A stretch of 64,000 nt of DNA, taken from Margaritifera margaritifera (lineage: Eukaryota > Mollusca > Bivalvia > Unionida > Margaritiferidae). This document shows, one piece after another, positions 1 to 11,084 of this stretch; position 1 is the first letter of the stretch; each line of letters starts with the position of its first letter. The stretch is from contig JAQPZY010001684.1 of NCBI GenBank assembly GCA_029931535.1, positions 2,295,001-2,359,000 on the forward strand. The letters are read 5' to 3'. Made by a program: the position numbers and the translations under genes. Below the pieces are notes generated by a model, which did no database searches, was not told the DNA's origin, and saw nothing but the letters and a program-made list of their open reading frames with translations.

Positions 1-473
1 TCACATTTATTTGGAGAAGATAAAGCTAATGTACAATTGAAAATGTATATCCAACAATGACTAGTCATAAAGTAACATATAGCATGAATACAAAACACAT
101 ATCACTGTATCCATTCAAGAACGGTACGTTAAGAGAAATACTATGTAGACAATTATAAGATATAGAGGAAAACTTTTTTACCATCACGTACTTGAGATTA
201 CTACAAATATGTGTATATGCAAGATAATACGATATACATTATAATAGAAAATGTTCCGTACCTTCTATTTTTCCACAAATGTATTGAGAATAATCAACAA
301 TAATTCTCTATTAAATATGTGTTCTCTACATTTACTGCACTGTAACCTTAAACGTGAATGTAAATTTTGTCCATTTCTTTTCCCCACGTGGAAATATTGT
401 GAAATTATTGTCATATCCACATTTAAGAATCGCCTAGAATTTGTAAGAGAATGAATAGTTTTTTATTTCAATT
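1..473. other. No gene recognised
   Basis: AT-rich sequence with short chance open frames only. I see no domain, splice-flanked coding block or repeat structure that I can support. Confidence 0.5.
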
Positions 474-637
474 GGTATCGAATTCCAGTCACCAACTATC
501 CCAATCGATTTCCAATCCCTAACTGTCCTAATCGATTTCCAGTCCCTAACTGTCCTAATCGATTTCCAGTCCCTAACTGTCCCAATCGATTTCCAGTCCC
601 TAACTGTCCCAATCGAATTCCAGTCCCTACCTGTCTC
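474..637. repeat. 27-bp minisatellite, about 6 copies
   Basis: The unit contains aatcgatttccagtccc and repeats every 27 bases with a few substitutions. Because 27 is a multiple of three, the minus strand is open over the array and reads as a repeated peptide containing RDWKSI. This is a by-product of the repeat and not evidence of a gene. Confidence 0.9.
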
Positions 638-1340
638 AGGAAGGAAGGATAAACGATATAACTGCGTTTCGCATATTGTCCTTTCTATATTTGAACTATT
701 ACGCACAAAACGCCAAGAAATGTCTGCAGATCGCTAGGTAAAGTGCAAAAGTCGTTGCTTCTTTTTGACTTATACTTCAAGTGTGTTCCACCCTAGTTCA
801 CATGGCAAAAAATCGGTATTAGCAAGCATAGTTACTTCTGTGACAATTCTTGCAGCCTCTACATTTTTTTCTCTCTCTCTTTTATTTCCTGAGACTCGTG
901 TAATGTACAATTATCCCACTTTTAATTGGCGTATTCGAGAAAAAGATTAATGAAAGAAAAGTATAAAGTCTATAATGTCGAGCGATTTAAGGAAAGTTTA
1001 AAATGTTGGCATTATTTTCAGACGAGATGAAAATTATTTTATGCAATGTACAGTTTGTAGAAAATGTCAGACCTAGATGCCAATGGGAGTCACTTCATTT
1101 ATCAATCAAGTATTTGGATACAGAGCAGGTTGAAATATTTTGTTCTGTTTTCTAGAAGTTAGCTTTGATTCAGTTGTATTGGGATTCAATGTCTAGTTAT
1201 TCTTGGAACCATTTGTGTCTTAAAAAGATCTGAATTCAAAATTTCAATAAATATGATAGGACCTTCTGCAAATATATATAAACTAGTGTAATCGTAAATA
1301 TGCGTACACTTGACTGAACTTCAGCTACAATATCGTGTAT
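638..1340. other. No gene recognised
   Basis: Unique-looking AT-rich DNA. Open frames are short and show no recognisable motif. It may include the 3' tail of the non-LTR element that follows, but I cannot place that boundary. Confidence 0.4.
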
Positions 1341-2166
1341 GTAGTCTAAAAATAAAAGAGGTCATAATATTGATCCTTGAAGCACACCGGCATATATACG
1401 TCTCCAGTCAAGCTGTCCAACAGGAATAACCAATCTGTGTTTTATATTTTTTCGAGAATATTGAAACGAACCTTAAAGTCTTCCGGAAACTCCAACTCTA
1501 CTTATTTATCAAGAAGTCCAAAGTGTTAAATATCTTACTGATGTCGCAGAAGATAACACTAACCTCGTTGCCTTTACACAAAATATGTAAGTATGTAGCA
1601 ATTGACTGATGGCCGAGTCAACCAGTTATAATCCACATTGAAAGGGGTGTGGGGGAGAGAAAACGTGCTTAGATAAGAAGAAATCTAAAGGGTGTGCATG
1701 CACAATTCTTTCAAACTCATTTGTATTGAAGCTAAGCAGGGATATTAGTAATTAGTTGTTCATATCACTTTTATCGTTTTTCTCGTACATGGGTGTTACA
1801 TTGGCCTGTTTCCCATGTGAGGAATTTTTTTTTACTTGTTTAGCGAAAAGATGAATAAGAGAGTGGGGGCTTCACAAATCTGACCAGCTGATTCTTCCAA
1901 GAGTTCTGGGCTTAAGAGATCTGGACATGAAGCTTTGTTTGTATTAAGCTTTGCAAGTACTGTTTTACTTCTGCTATGGGTATCACAAATGAGTCAAGAA
2001 CATTTTCAGTTACAATATTTTTATTAACAAATCTGTCGTCTGCTATCATCAAGCATACTGTGTGATAAAAATAATTGTAAAAAGGCTGAATTTTGGAGAT
2101 CCCATCCTGACAATATTGGCCGAGTTGTGTTGTTTTTTTGTAGGACCCGTTGACAGTCCGCGACAA
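1340..2166 (-). pseudogene. Non-LTR retrotransposon reverse transcriptase relic (Jockey/CR1-like)
   Basis: Reading the minus strand across frameshifts gives successive blocks typical of LINE reverse transcriptases. First is a pre-RT stretch ending AEVKQYLQSLIQTKLHVQIS (about 2000-1915). Then come KQANVTPMYEKN and ISLLSF (about 1825-1740), then VIFCDISKIFN, which holds the first catalytic Asp (about 1570-1530), and finally AGVLQGSIL followed by a stop and PLLFL (about 1385-1345). The order and spacing match RT motifs 0 to 4 of Jockey/CR1/L2-type elements. The copy has several frameshifts and stops, and no YxDD box was located, so it is a dead 5'- and 3'-truncated fragment. In a live element this enzyme would prime reverse transcription at a nicked target. 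Family level is certain only to non-LTR RT; the clade is a guess. Confidence 0.75.
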
Positions 2167-2600
2167 CTATGTCACTTAAATGAACATTGTAAGAAATATT
2201 GATACATTTGACTTCGTAAATATCTAAATCATACTAGTATTGTAAAGTAGAGTGTGTTTCAATTCGGCTGATAAATGTTGCTCTGCAAGAATATTTGCTT
2301 GATAATATTGTACCTTTAAAGATTTAGCCGTTGGCAGAGAAGACAATAATAAAAGACCATCTTGTAGCAACTTGTTCGAAAACATATCGATATTCATTTA
2401 GCTAATGCAACTATATTCCATTCAATATCTGGAAAGATCTTGGTTATGAGCTATTTTGCATGAAGATTCTCTTCAGTATCTATAAGACTAATTATTGATT
2501 TGTTCACACCTAATACCGTAGATACTAAATTATGCCAAAAGAAAATGAAACATAAATGCAATAATAATTAAAATTAAAAGGCAATAATTCCTGTTCATGT
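2167..2600. other. No gene recognised
   Basis: AT-rich DNA between the LINE relic and the old repeat copy that starts near 2620. It may contain more of the LINE 5' part, but I could not recognise it. Confidence 0.35.
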
Positions 2601-2619
2601 ACAAAAAGTTTACATTCTT

Positions 2620-2960
2620 GAAGGTTATTGAAGTCGTATGGCTGATGATCATTATCTTTTCTCTTCAGCATAAAATTAGTAATTTACGAAATATCCCTGG
2701 AGGTTTCTCTATCCCCTGTGTGTAGAAGAGTATGAAATATTGACGTATACATTCAATTCATTAAGCTAAATACAATTGCAACGATTACTGTTTTGAAACA
2801 ATAATGGAACTGAGACCTAAGTGAGCTTATAATTTGTACCGAGTTTCAAAGTAATTTAGCTTAGAATAAAGTATCGTAATAATTGTTTGCCTGATAGATA
2901 TCGGTTGAGGTTAAGTTTCACAACTCAGTTTAATCCGTCTTTATCTGATTGTTAGAAAGG
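2620..2960. repeat. Interspersed repeat, copy A (partner at about 8740-9100)
   Basis: The segment around attatcttttctcttcagc, with aaatatccctggagg further on, is closely echoed at 8750-8815 (attatcttttcactttcggc, aaacatccctggagg). Order and orientation are the same. The two are diverged copies of one repeat family or of one duplicated block. Confidence 0.6.
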
Positions 2961-4130
2961 AGATAACACTGTTCTTTTAACCAATGAGATTAATGAGATT
3001 ATCTCCAGTCATATTACAGCATTGGTGCATAAGTCAATCAAACGCTCCTCAGCTTATTCAAGCAAAAGAACTCGAGCAGCTGTATGTATAAGTCGGTACA
3101 AAAAAAAACAAAACAAAAAAAAACAAAACATAATGACAGAAGCTAAGTCTGGAATGGTTTGGTATAAAATACTAGAGGATTACCTGAACAAGATTAATTC
3201 TAGTGGACAGTGAATAGTGTCGTTCTGTGATACAGTTCACACGTTTCTTTACGGAATTGTGACTGCATGCATATGACATGGATCACGGTAGCTCTGTGAT
3301 GTTCTGTAGTTATTTTCACAGGTTTCTTTTACGGTGTCGTACTTGCTCGATAAGGCAAAAGATGATGCTAGCTTTGGGATAAAAAAAAAAACCCTTCGGC
3401 TTCAGTGTGCGGATGTTCGCAAAGAACAGCTAAAAGGAATCAGACTAAATCATCCTCCAAATTTGTGCAGGCCTGACAAACATAAGGAAAAGGACCTTCG
3501 TTAATTCTGCATAAGAGTTGCATGGTAGATTCAGAAATCAACACATCTGCGCCCGTTTTCAAAATTATAAGAGCTTCTAGTCGCCTGCAAATATTACTGT
3601 GATTGGGCATATATCCCGAAGAAACCGGGTACGAACGTGAAGACATACAAAACAAATAGCTAGTCTTACGACACTGACACGTAACAGCACAAAAAGTAAT
3701 GCAAAAAGTTATCTTTGAGGAATTTCCTGTGGGCTCGGGGATGTAGAATAGGTACAATGCGCCCTCCTGCATGTCGTAAAAGGTGACCTATGGAAGCAAC
3801 CTTTAATACCTGGAATCCCGTGATGATGTTCACACTGAGAAGGTCCTGGACTTTGTTTTTAAAGTGTTAAGTTCCTATTAAATATTTGACTTGTATTTAA
3901 CAATGTAACCCTTTTTAGCCTTTATCTTTCTTTTGTGTGCCTTTTTGAGGTTCCCTAAACTTACTCTGGACTATCTAGCTATGGTAGTAGTGATGTACCG
4001 CTAAACCCTATACATACATGCATACTTACAAGGGAAATTCCTATTGTAGATAAATATTTGGCATATGGTTGCTTATTCCGTGGAATCCCTTCATCGTACT
4101 GATATATTTTCATGGGAAATATAAGACAAT
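2961..4130. other. No gene; simple A/C tracts and a short diverged duplication
   Basis: Contains an A-rich run with interspersed C near 3098-3130 and a weak tandem duplication near 3220-3340 (both halves contain gtttctttt-like and acgg blocks). The motif cctgcatgtcgtaaaaggtg near 3768 resembles a block inside the repeat at 10083-10115 read on the opposite strand, so 3700-3790 probably belongs to an interspersed element. No coding sequence recognised. Confidence 0.4.
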
Positions 4131-4300
4131 GTATCTTTATATCGTGAGGTCCATTTGCCCTTTTCAAAAGTGCAATAATAGCATTTTTATTATTTCATCT
4201 GCAGATATAAAATCTATAAAATGTTGAAGGGTTTCATTTTCAGCGAGGTATGTCGGAATCACTAGTATCTGTATCGGATGTGGTCATCAGAACGTCACTT
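4130..4300. repeat. Interspersed repeat, copy A (partner at about 9290-9640)
   Basis: The string aaatgttgaagggtttcatt, followed by tcagcgag, matches aaattttgaagggttttatt then ttagcgag at about 9550-9580. A tctgcagatata / tccgcaaatatg block precedes it in both places. This is the second of three co-ordered matches between 2.6-6.8 kb and 8.7-11.9 kb. Confidence 0.55.
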
Positions 4301-4339
4301 CCATGATTAATTGTACTACCTTCATGTCCCTAATTTATT

Positions 4340-4361
4340 AGAGGACGCTAGAGCGTCCTCT
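4340..4361. repeat. Perfect 22-bp palindrome (10-bp arms)
   Basis: Arms agaggacgct and agcgtcctct are exact reverse complements separated by two bases. The palindrome is embedded in a direct ttatta on each side. No transcription unit is evident next to it. Confidence 0.8.
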
Positions 4362-4819
4362 TTATTAGATTTGGTTTTTGACATCTGGGTGTTTTGGGGC
4401 TGTTTTTATTCTAAAACTAGAGGAGTACTTCCTTTGTTGGACTGCCTTTCTCATACTTACACAAAAAGATATAATATAATAATTGAATACTGTACCCGTC
4501 ACATGCCCCATAAATTGAATTGAGTAGCCAACAAACATAGAATAGCTCACTTTCCAGGGTGTAAAACAAGCAGATTTCCATCAGCTTTCTTCGCTGAATG
4601 CGAACCGCTGAGCATGTGCAGCACTGCATCTAGTGAGTTGATGAGTTTCATTGATATTGAAAGTAAAACTATACCCGTTAACGGAAGCGGTGTAGCTAAG
4701 ATACAAGTTTTTCTTATATGTAAAGAAATAGGTACAGTTTTATTTCCATTTGAATATGTATAATTCATTGAAAATTATGAATTCATCAATGATGATTATA
4801 AATAATATTATAATTAGAA

Positions 4820-4950
4820 CTTTTCAGATATGTCTGATAGTATCCAAACGGTGAATCCCATGTCTCCTTAATTATACGTTTCATTTCAGAATTAATGTTG
4901 AATTATTCCCCTTTGTAGAATTATTTAACAAAATTTTGTAAGAATGTAAA
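4820..4950. repeat. Diverged direct repeat, first copy
   Basis: Begins gatagtatccaaacggtgaa and continues with atttcagaattaatgtt-like sequence. The same order recurs at about 5428-5545 (gatagtatccagacggtgaa, then atttccgaattgac). The copies lie about 600 bases apart. Confidence 0.6.
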
Positions 4951-5427
4951 CTTCATATTATCAGAAATTTAAAAGTAGGAAATTTTTTTAGGAAATTACT
5001 TTTTATTATTTTTTTTATTTTTTTATTTTTATAAATAAATAGTTCAAAAGAAGGACCATTGAGAGGAATGTACATTTTTTAATTCACACAATACTTGTGT
5101 ATTTATATTTTTTATTAGTTTTGTACAAATAATGAAAAAAATTATAAATTTCACTTCTAATGTTATGGGTTAGGCGATTTTCATTATATATTTTGTGAAA
5201 CAAAAAACAAAAAACAACAAAAAAACAAAAAACAACAAAAAATAAAAAAAATCTATTGTATAGGTTACCGTTGAGAACTAGAAATACCTCAAAACGTTGT
5301 AGGCAAAATACTTTAAACCAGTTTTTGAGAATGTGTTTCTCACCCACACCCGTAACAATAGAAGTGACCAAATACAATACATTTATCAATCAAGTTCATA
5401 TATAACCTTAGAATTTAAACCTATTGG

Positions 5428-5545
5428 ATAGATAGTATCCAGACGGTGAATCCAAAATGTTTCTTTTAACAGACATTCCATTTCCGAATTGACAATATCA
5501 ATTGCCTTAAATGAAAAATCTTGTAAATTATTGAAGACGTCGTTA
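5428..5545. repeat. Diverged direct repeat, second copy
   Basis: Partner of the repeat at 4820-4950. The segment between them contains an A-rich tract with interspersed C at 5200-5250 and no recognisable gene. Confidence 0.6.
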
Positions 5546-6539
5546 AAGTGTGCAGAGAACAAGATCGATAAAGTTATTTACTTCAAATCTATGTTTGTTC
5601 ATGCGTTTAGATCCATGCTGACGGGTTTATTCAGGATATTTCTTTTTACAAGTTATCAAATAAATAACATTAGATGTTGCACTGTTGGTATCATAACGCA
5701 TCTTAAATGTGGTTGTGGGTGGGTTTGCTACTGAAATAAGTATTTTCATTTATGAAAGAACAGTGCGAACATCTGAGTCTATTATATATAGTTGATGAAC
5801 CATGACTTATAAACATTTAACAACATTAACTCATTTAGCATTGAAATATGCTAAAATTGTTAAATCTGATGTAAGAACCAACATGCCCCACTCTCCAGTT
5901 ATATTGTTCATACTTAATAGACATACTTACATTTCATCTTCACCTTCTATTATTATTTCTGCTTATGTATATATGTTAAGTTCTTCCATTCATCCTTATG
6001 TCATCACTGTGTTCCTTATGGAATATGTATACACTTAAAAGGCAACGTAGGTAACAATTACACATCTCTTCTGTAATTACATTTTTATTTTTACTGCTGC
6101 TTCTATCATATTCTTCTTTATGTGATTATACAACTTTCTCGTATGTGCTACCAAATATAACACCTTTCTGTCCTATACCAAACAGCGATATCACTTCATT
6201 TATAAAATAATGTGTTCGAAAATACCATTAAAAACAAACGACGCAATGAAAAATTCTATGCAACAAAGAAACTGAATTCCTTTCCTTTCACAGATTTCAT
6301 GCATATTAACCTCAGTTACAACTTTGTTACGTGACATTACTCTTGGATCCGTTCTTTTTCCTTTCCTAATGAACCAATCTTATTCTTGTCATTAGACAGT
6401 TTACTTTAGTGCCGCCTAAATTCGAGTTGAGCATGATTTGAATATCGGAAGACATATTACATCATGTACATCCTCTTAACACTCGGCAAAACAAAACTAC
6501 CAATCATTATCGCAGCAAACAGACATTTGGATTGGATTT
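5546..6539. other. No gene recognised
   Basis: AT-rich sequence. Several frames stay open for 60 to 80 codons by chance, but none shows a motif, splice context or codon pattern that I would defend. Confidence 0.4.
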
Positions 6540-6840
6540 AAATTGATAGATTGTTGGACAAAGTAGTCATTACCATGTAAATATACCCCTTCATCGTCTT
6601 CCGTGAAATGTTAGCAGAGTCTCCTGGGTTGTCAATACCGTAATTATTACTCCTTTCCCATATCTTAAAACATGATTGCTAACATTAATTCTTGCTTTCC
6701 ACGAAAAGCTTAAGCCTTTATACGCTACTAACATAAAAGCATCACGTAAAATCACTTGTTTTGCGAAATCAATGCCCCATTGAGAAATTACATGTGCATT
6801 CTAAGCAATATGATTAATAGCAGCACTTAACGGAACCTTT
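6540..6840. repeat. Interspersed repeat, copy A (partner at about 11085-11850)
   Basis: Matches in order: ttcatcgtct, then gtaattatta/gtaattatcc, then ctcctttcc/cctccgtttcc, then tgagaaattacatgtgcatt versus tgagaaattacatgtacatt. The second copy has its central part expanded into the 47-bp tandem array. Third of the co-ordered matches to the 8.7-11.9 kb block. Confidence 0.6.
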
Positions 6841-7947
6841 CCGTCTCATGAAGTAGGCTGCCATTTATGTATCATTTAATAACAGTGGTAATCGCCGTCA
6901 TAAGTTCTTTTCCAAATATCGAAATTAATGTTAGAAATAAATTTGTTACTCAACATAATCCCACTTCTGAAAAGAAATGTCTTAAATGATAGACAGAAGT
7001 TAAAAATATATTCCTGTGATATGCAACAAGTATTTCTTAGAAAATTTAAAGTGGGTCAAACAATTGCTGGTATTATTTTAGTGTAATCTGTTGACATTAC
7101 AATCTTCCACTCTGTACGTCTAATTAACCTATCGCCAGAGCATATTTAACAGCTCCCACTCATTAGCATAGCAAGTGATATGCAAGTTTTTTTTTTTTCC
7201 TAATTACCCCTTTATGAATTATTGGACCAATTTTGAGTACATACTGTAAATGACATAAAATGTTCGAAAATTTTGAAGTAATAGTAATTTGAATTTGTAT
7301 ATGATGTATAGTGAGGGCACTTATTTGACGGAAATAAAACCTGAATGTCTGACAAGCTTTCAGTGTCAGTGCCAACATTTCTTTGCATGTGACAGTAATT
7401 GTGGGCGATACTTGTGTATCAGTAGAAATTAGAATTTGACTGCTATATGGCGATAGGTTCAACTTCAGGACGTCTTAAAAACGGTGCGAAGCTTTTGTGA
7501 GCATCTCCCTCTTGTCCAACTGACGAATTAAAATCCATTAATGGTCATTTCGGTGTGAAGAATTTACAGTGCTAAGTTGATCCTATCCCAAAGTAGAACC
7601 AGCAGACGTAAAAGAAAGAGACAAAGGAATAAAGAAAGAGAGAAATAAGGATAGAAAAGAATGGGAAAACAGTCTGAAAGAAAATTGTTCAATACATATA
7701 ATTTCATGCAGAAGTCATTCCAGAAAGTTAGATATTATCAGACTTAATGATATTTTGATTCGATGTTGAACGACGGTCACAGTCAGAATACATGATCAGT
7801 AGATTTTATTCCATTTGTATAGGGGTTTTATCAAAAGATGATTTTTTTTCTTCTCTTTTTTATGTTTTCTGCGATAACGAAAGTGCAAGATATACATACT
7901 GATAATATATACAAATATGTTTCTCGGTCGACAACGCTTTTGAAATT
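6841..7947. other. No gene recognised
   Basis: AT-rich DNA with a poly-T tract near 7187 and an A/G-rich stretch near 7608-7670. Open frames are short and unremarkable. Confidence 0.4.
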
Positions 7948-8049
7948 GAAGTAGGGTACAAATTGAAGTCGAGTACAAATTGAAGTAGGGTACAAATTGA
8001 GGTACAAATCGAAGTAGGGTACAAATCGAAGTAGAGTACAAATTGAAGA
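7948..8049. repeat. 18-bp minisatellite, about 5-6 copies
   Basis: The unit gaagtagggtacaaattg repeats with small variations and one shortened copy. As 18 is a multiple of three, minus-strand frames remain open over it without implying a protein. Confidence 0.85.
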
Positions 8050-8739
8050 CAGTAAAAGAGGAATTGCATGAAGATTATCAAAACATTTTAGTACAAATTC
8101 AAGATATAGTCCAGAATCTGAAACTCGATCTCAGAGTCCATTAGTTTCTTCCCAAGTAAACAAAAGAATAAAAGTAGAATTTGATATAATTGTGTAAATG
8201 TAATAATATTGCTTTCACACGACGTATAAGGGAGATATTTTTTGTCAAAATATTTAGATTTAATAGTCATACAAATTCGAGCTAAGAAGTTTTATAACTT
8301 CAGCCTGAATGCTTCCATTTTATACCCACTTACGTGAACTTTATATCGAAATAATAGTATTTTCGGCTGAGGAAATTGTAAGTCAGCATATCTAAGAAAT
8401 TAAAAACGACACATACTTCTCATGAAGTTATTTTACTGGAGAGGGGGGGGGGGTACCATTACGGACACTTAAATTTGCGAATGATAACATACACGGTCCT
8501 GGAGCCTTTACATAAATAAAATTACGGCTATATTTCATTCAGGCGATCCATGTCACTAAAGTAAGTCATTTATGCAGGTTAATTATAGATTTATTTTCAA
8601 GCGCAGTAAATGGAAAGCCGAATTATGCCTACAGAGGGAATATGCTTAAGTGAGATATACATTTAAACTAATGAGCATTCATAGTTCATGTACATGTACG
8701 GAAAAGTCCCAAGTATTGGACACTATCGGAGGTGGATAG
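8050..8739. other. No gene recognised
   Basis: AT-rich DNA with a run of 11 G near 8443. No coding or RNA gene feature seen. Confidence 0.4.
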
Positions 8740-9100
8740 CTGATAATGAGATGATTATCTTTTCACTTTCGGCGTAAGATTTGTAATTTATGAAACATCC
8801 CTGGAGGCTGCCCTGAAGCAATATCTACTGATACACGGAAGAAAATGAGATATAGATGTACAAATTCAATCTTTGGGATTAAACATTACTGTTACAATTG
8901 CTTGGATAAGGCAAAAATGGAATTTAGACAAAGGCGATGTGTTATTGTTACCGAGCTTCATAGTAATAGAGTTGTAGAATAATGTATATTAAATAAAATA
9001 GCAAAGTATTTCGTTTCTTTCTAATCAAAACATAACTCGCAATAGGTCATATCGACAGTTGCAAAGAACAGAAAGGAAGGTTATAGGAATATGGAAACAG
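8740..9100. repeat. Interspersed repeat, copy B (partner at about 2620-2960)
   Basis: Diverged counterpart of the 2.6 kb copy, sharing the attatctttt and ccctggagg blocks in the same order and orientation. See the copy A entry. Confidence 0.6.
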
Positions 9101-9289
9101 TGAACCAGACAAGCAGCATTGGAGTAAGTACAGAAATGATTCCCAAATGTATTTATCATGGACGGAAATGCATATTTAGGAGAACTCGTTGCATATTATT
9201 GACTATTCAGTTGAATCTCTGTATTGTATTCTAATTTGAAATCTAATGTGCTATATTATATCCTACATAATAATAAATCAGTTTGCCCT

Positions 9290-9640
9290 TTTCAAACATT
9301 CGATAATAAAATAGCTTCTTTTCATCCGCAAATATGGATTACAACGACAAAATAGCACTTCTTAAGATTCTCCTTTATATATTTTCACCATGAATGTATC
9401 GTATCCAATCGCCATGCTCAGCTAACAAATTTTGAAGGGTTTTATCCAATTGCCATGCTCAGCTAACAAATTTTGAAGGATTTTAGCCAATCCCCATGCT
9501 CAACTAACACGTTTTGAAGAGTTTTATCCAATCGCCATGCTCAGCTACAAAATTTTGAAGGGTTTTATTTTTAGCGAGTTCAGATGGAATCTCTCAGCAG
9601 CTGTACCGGAAGTGATCTATAAAATCTCGCATCCATGTTT
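9290..9640. repeat. Interspersed repeat, copy B (partner at about 4130-4300), containing a local expansion
   Basis: Counterpart of the 4.1-4.3 kb copy. The part around the shared ttttgaaggg block has expanded here into the 41-bp array at 9403-9568, which copy A lacks. Confidence 0.55.
9403..9568. repeat. 41-bp minisatellite, 4 copies
   Basis: Four copies of a unit starting atccaatcgccatgctcagc and ending in ttttgaagggtttt. The last unit runs straight into the unexpanded flank shared with the 4.2 kb copy. Confidence 0.85.
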
Positions 9641-9695
9641 ATGGTACAAAAGTGAGTCATAACGCATCTCAAAATGCATTAGACATTATATTACT

Positions 9696-9701
<6 letters not shown>

Positions 9702-9763
<62 letters not shown>
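9702..9763. repeat. (TA)n microsatellite
   Basis: Uninterrupted alternating T and A for about 60 bases, followed by acacgcacaca. Confidence 0.95.
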
Positions 9764-9766
<3 letters not shown>

Positions 9767-9949
9767 GCACACAGTTAGACTCGCATAATGTTTCTTTTTC
9801 AACATGTGGTAAACATAACAATCTATTTCAACAGCATTTAAAAAAGGTTTACATGAAAGTCAGTATCACTGAGATACGTGTAGGGTGATTGATACAATTA
9901 AAGAAATGGTCAAATATAAAATAACATTTTGACCCACATGTAGAGGGCA

Positions 9950-10074
9950 TCGATTGGTTTGGTTTGTTGTTTTACGGAGCAGCCACTGTAGCCGATCTGG
10001 GCTGATTCGATGGTAAGATTCGAACCAGCACCCTTTCTGTCGCGAGACTGGTACGTTAACCACTGTGTCAACGC
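9950..10074 (-). mobile_element. tRNA-derived SINE (minus strand)
   Basis: On the minus strand a Pol III box A-like acacagtggttaacg is followed about 40 bases later by a near-consensus box B, ggttcgaatct. The 3' body ends in acaacaaaccaaacc. This tRNA-like head plus a short conserved tail is the layout of invertebrate tRNA SINEs. Such elements are transcribed by Pol III and copied by a LINE reverse transcriptase in trans. Sequence at 10083-10115 (minus: cctgcatgtcttatgaggcg) resembles a block near 3768, so the repeat may extend upstream of the head I marked. Confidence 0.6.
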
Positions 10075-10327
10075 AGATCCTGCCTTCATTAGTCGCCTCA
10101 TAAGACATGCAGGAGAATGCATCGGCCATAGGGTATCGTACGAAGGTGGACGTGGACTCTTCAATGTCACTGAAAGCTGCCATTTCAGGACTTGTGTTTA
10201 CAATCCTTTACGATAAAGGGAAATGGTAGTATACTCCAAAGTAAAGGAAAAGCGACTGAAAATATTGAACGTTAGCTCTAGAATCGATGCTATAGAGCAA
10301 ATTACAAACAACAGGCTCAATCCATCT

Positions 10328-10335
10328 ACTTACAC
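10328..10335. repeat. Target-site duplication, left (acttacac)
   Basis: Eight bases identical to those at 10685-10692 immediately outside the inverted repeats of the MITE at 10336-10684. Confidence 0.9.
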
Positions 10336-10684
10336 CAGTGGCGTCACTAGGGGAGTGCGGGCCGCACCGGGTGACACCATCACAGGGGGGGGGGGGGACA
10401 CCAAAATGGAAAAGTTTAAACTGTAAAGTTTAATGTTTAATGTTTAATGTTAAAATAAATAATAACATAATTTTGTTGCAGTTCTTAAACGCTGTTACCT
10501 CAAATTTTATTGTTTTCTTCTTATGTCCTTTGTAACTTTAGGACTTAAATTTACAAACATTACTATAAGCGATTCTGTATGGTCTGGTACAGGAGGACTC
10601 GGAGGAGGTCCATGGGGGAAGTCTGGAGGGGGTGTCACCATGAGTTTACCGCACTGGATGACGCCAACCCTAGTGACGCCACTG
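10336..10684. mobile_element. hAT-type MITE with perfect 8-bp target duplication
   Basis: A 349-bp element. The left end is cagtggcgtcactaggg and the right end is its exact reverse complement for 17 bases. Beyond these, gtgcgg... and ggtgacacca-like blocks are also inverted between the two ends. The flanks carry identical acttacac on both sides. The 8-bp duplication and cagtggcg-type ends are diagnostic of hAT-superfamily transposition. The inside has G-rich tracts (10386-10398) and no transposase, so the copy is non-autonomous. The perfect duplication suggests a fairly recent insertion. Confidence 0.9.
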
Positions 10685-10692
10685 ACTTACAC
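10685..10692. repeat. Target-site duplication, right (acttacac)
   Basis: Right-hand copy of the 8-bp duplication at 10328-10335. Confidence 0.9.
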
Positions 10693-10790
10693 TTATCCTT
10701 CAAACAATGTTTTGAGTGTCACCTTAATTCCAGTTGAAGATGATTTGTAAATTTAAAGAAATTTCCATCCTGTACATCCTAATAATATAT

Positions 10791-11078
10791 AAAGGAAAGA
10801 TAACAGTCATTACCAAAAGGAAAGATAACAATCATTAACAAAAGGAAAGATAAACAATCATTACCAAAAGGAAAGATAACAATCATTACCAAAAGGAAAG
10901 ATAAAAATCATTACCAAAAGGAAAGATAGCAATCATTACCAAAAGGAAAGATAAACAATCATTACCAAAAGGAAAGATAACAATCATTACCAAAAGGAAA
11001 GATAAACAATCATTATCAAAAGGAAAGATAACAATCATTACCAAAAGGAAAGATAACAATCATTACCAAAAGGAAAGC
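10791..11078. repeat. 24-25-bp minisatellite, about 12 copies
   Basis: The unit aaaggaaagataacaatcat plus tacc repeats about twelve times, with single-base length variants (taaac/taac). Confidence 0.9.
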
Positions 11079-11084
11079 AAAATA

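Noticed and set aside
434..706. 90-codon minus frame with RDWKSI repeats
   Set aside because: Product of the 27-bp minisatellite.
3440..3772. 110-codon minus frame
   Set aside because: It includes a block shared with the repeat near 10.1 kb and has no recognisable domain; likely a repeat-derived chance frame.
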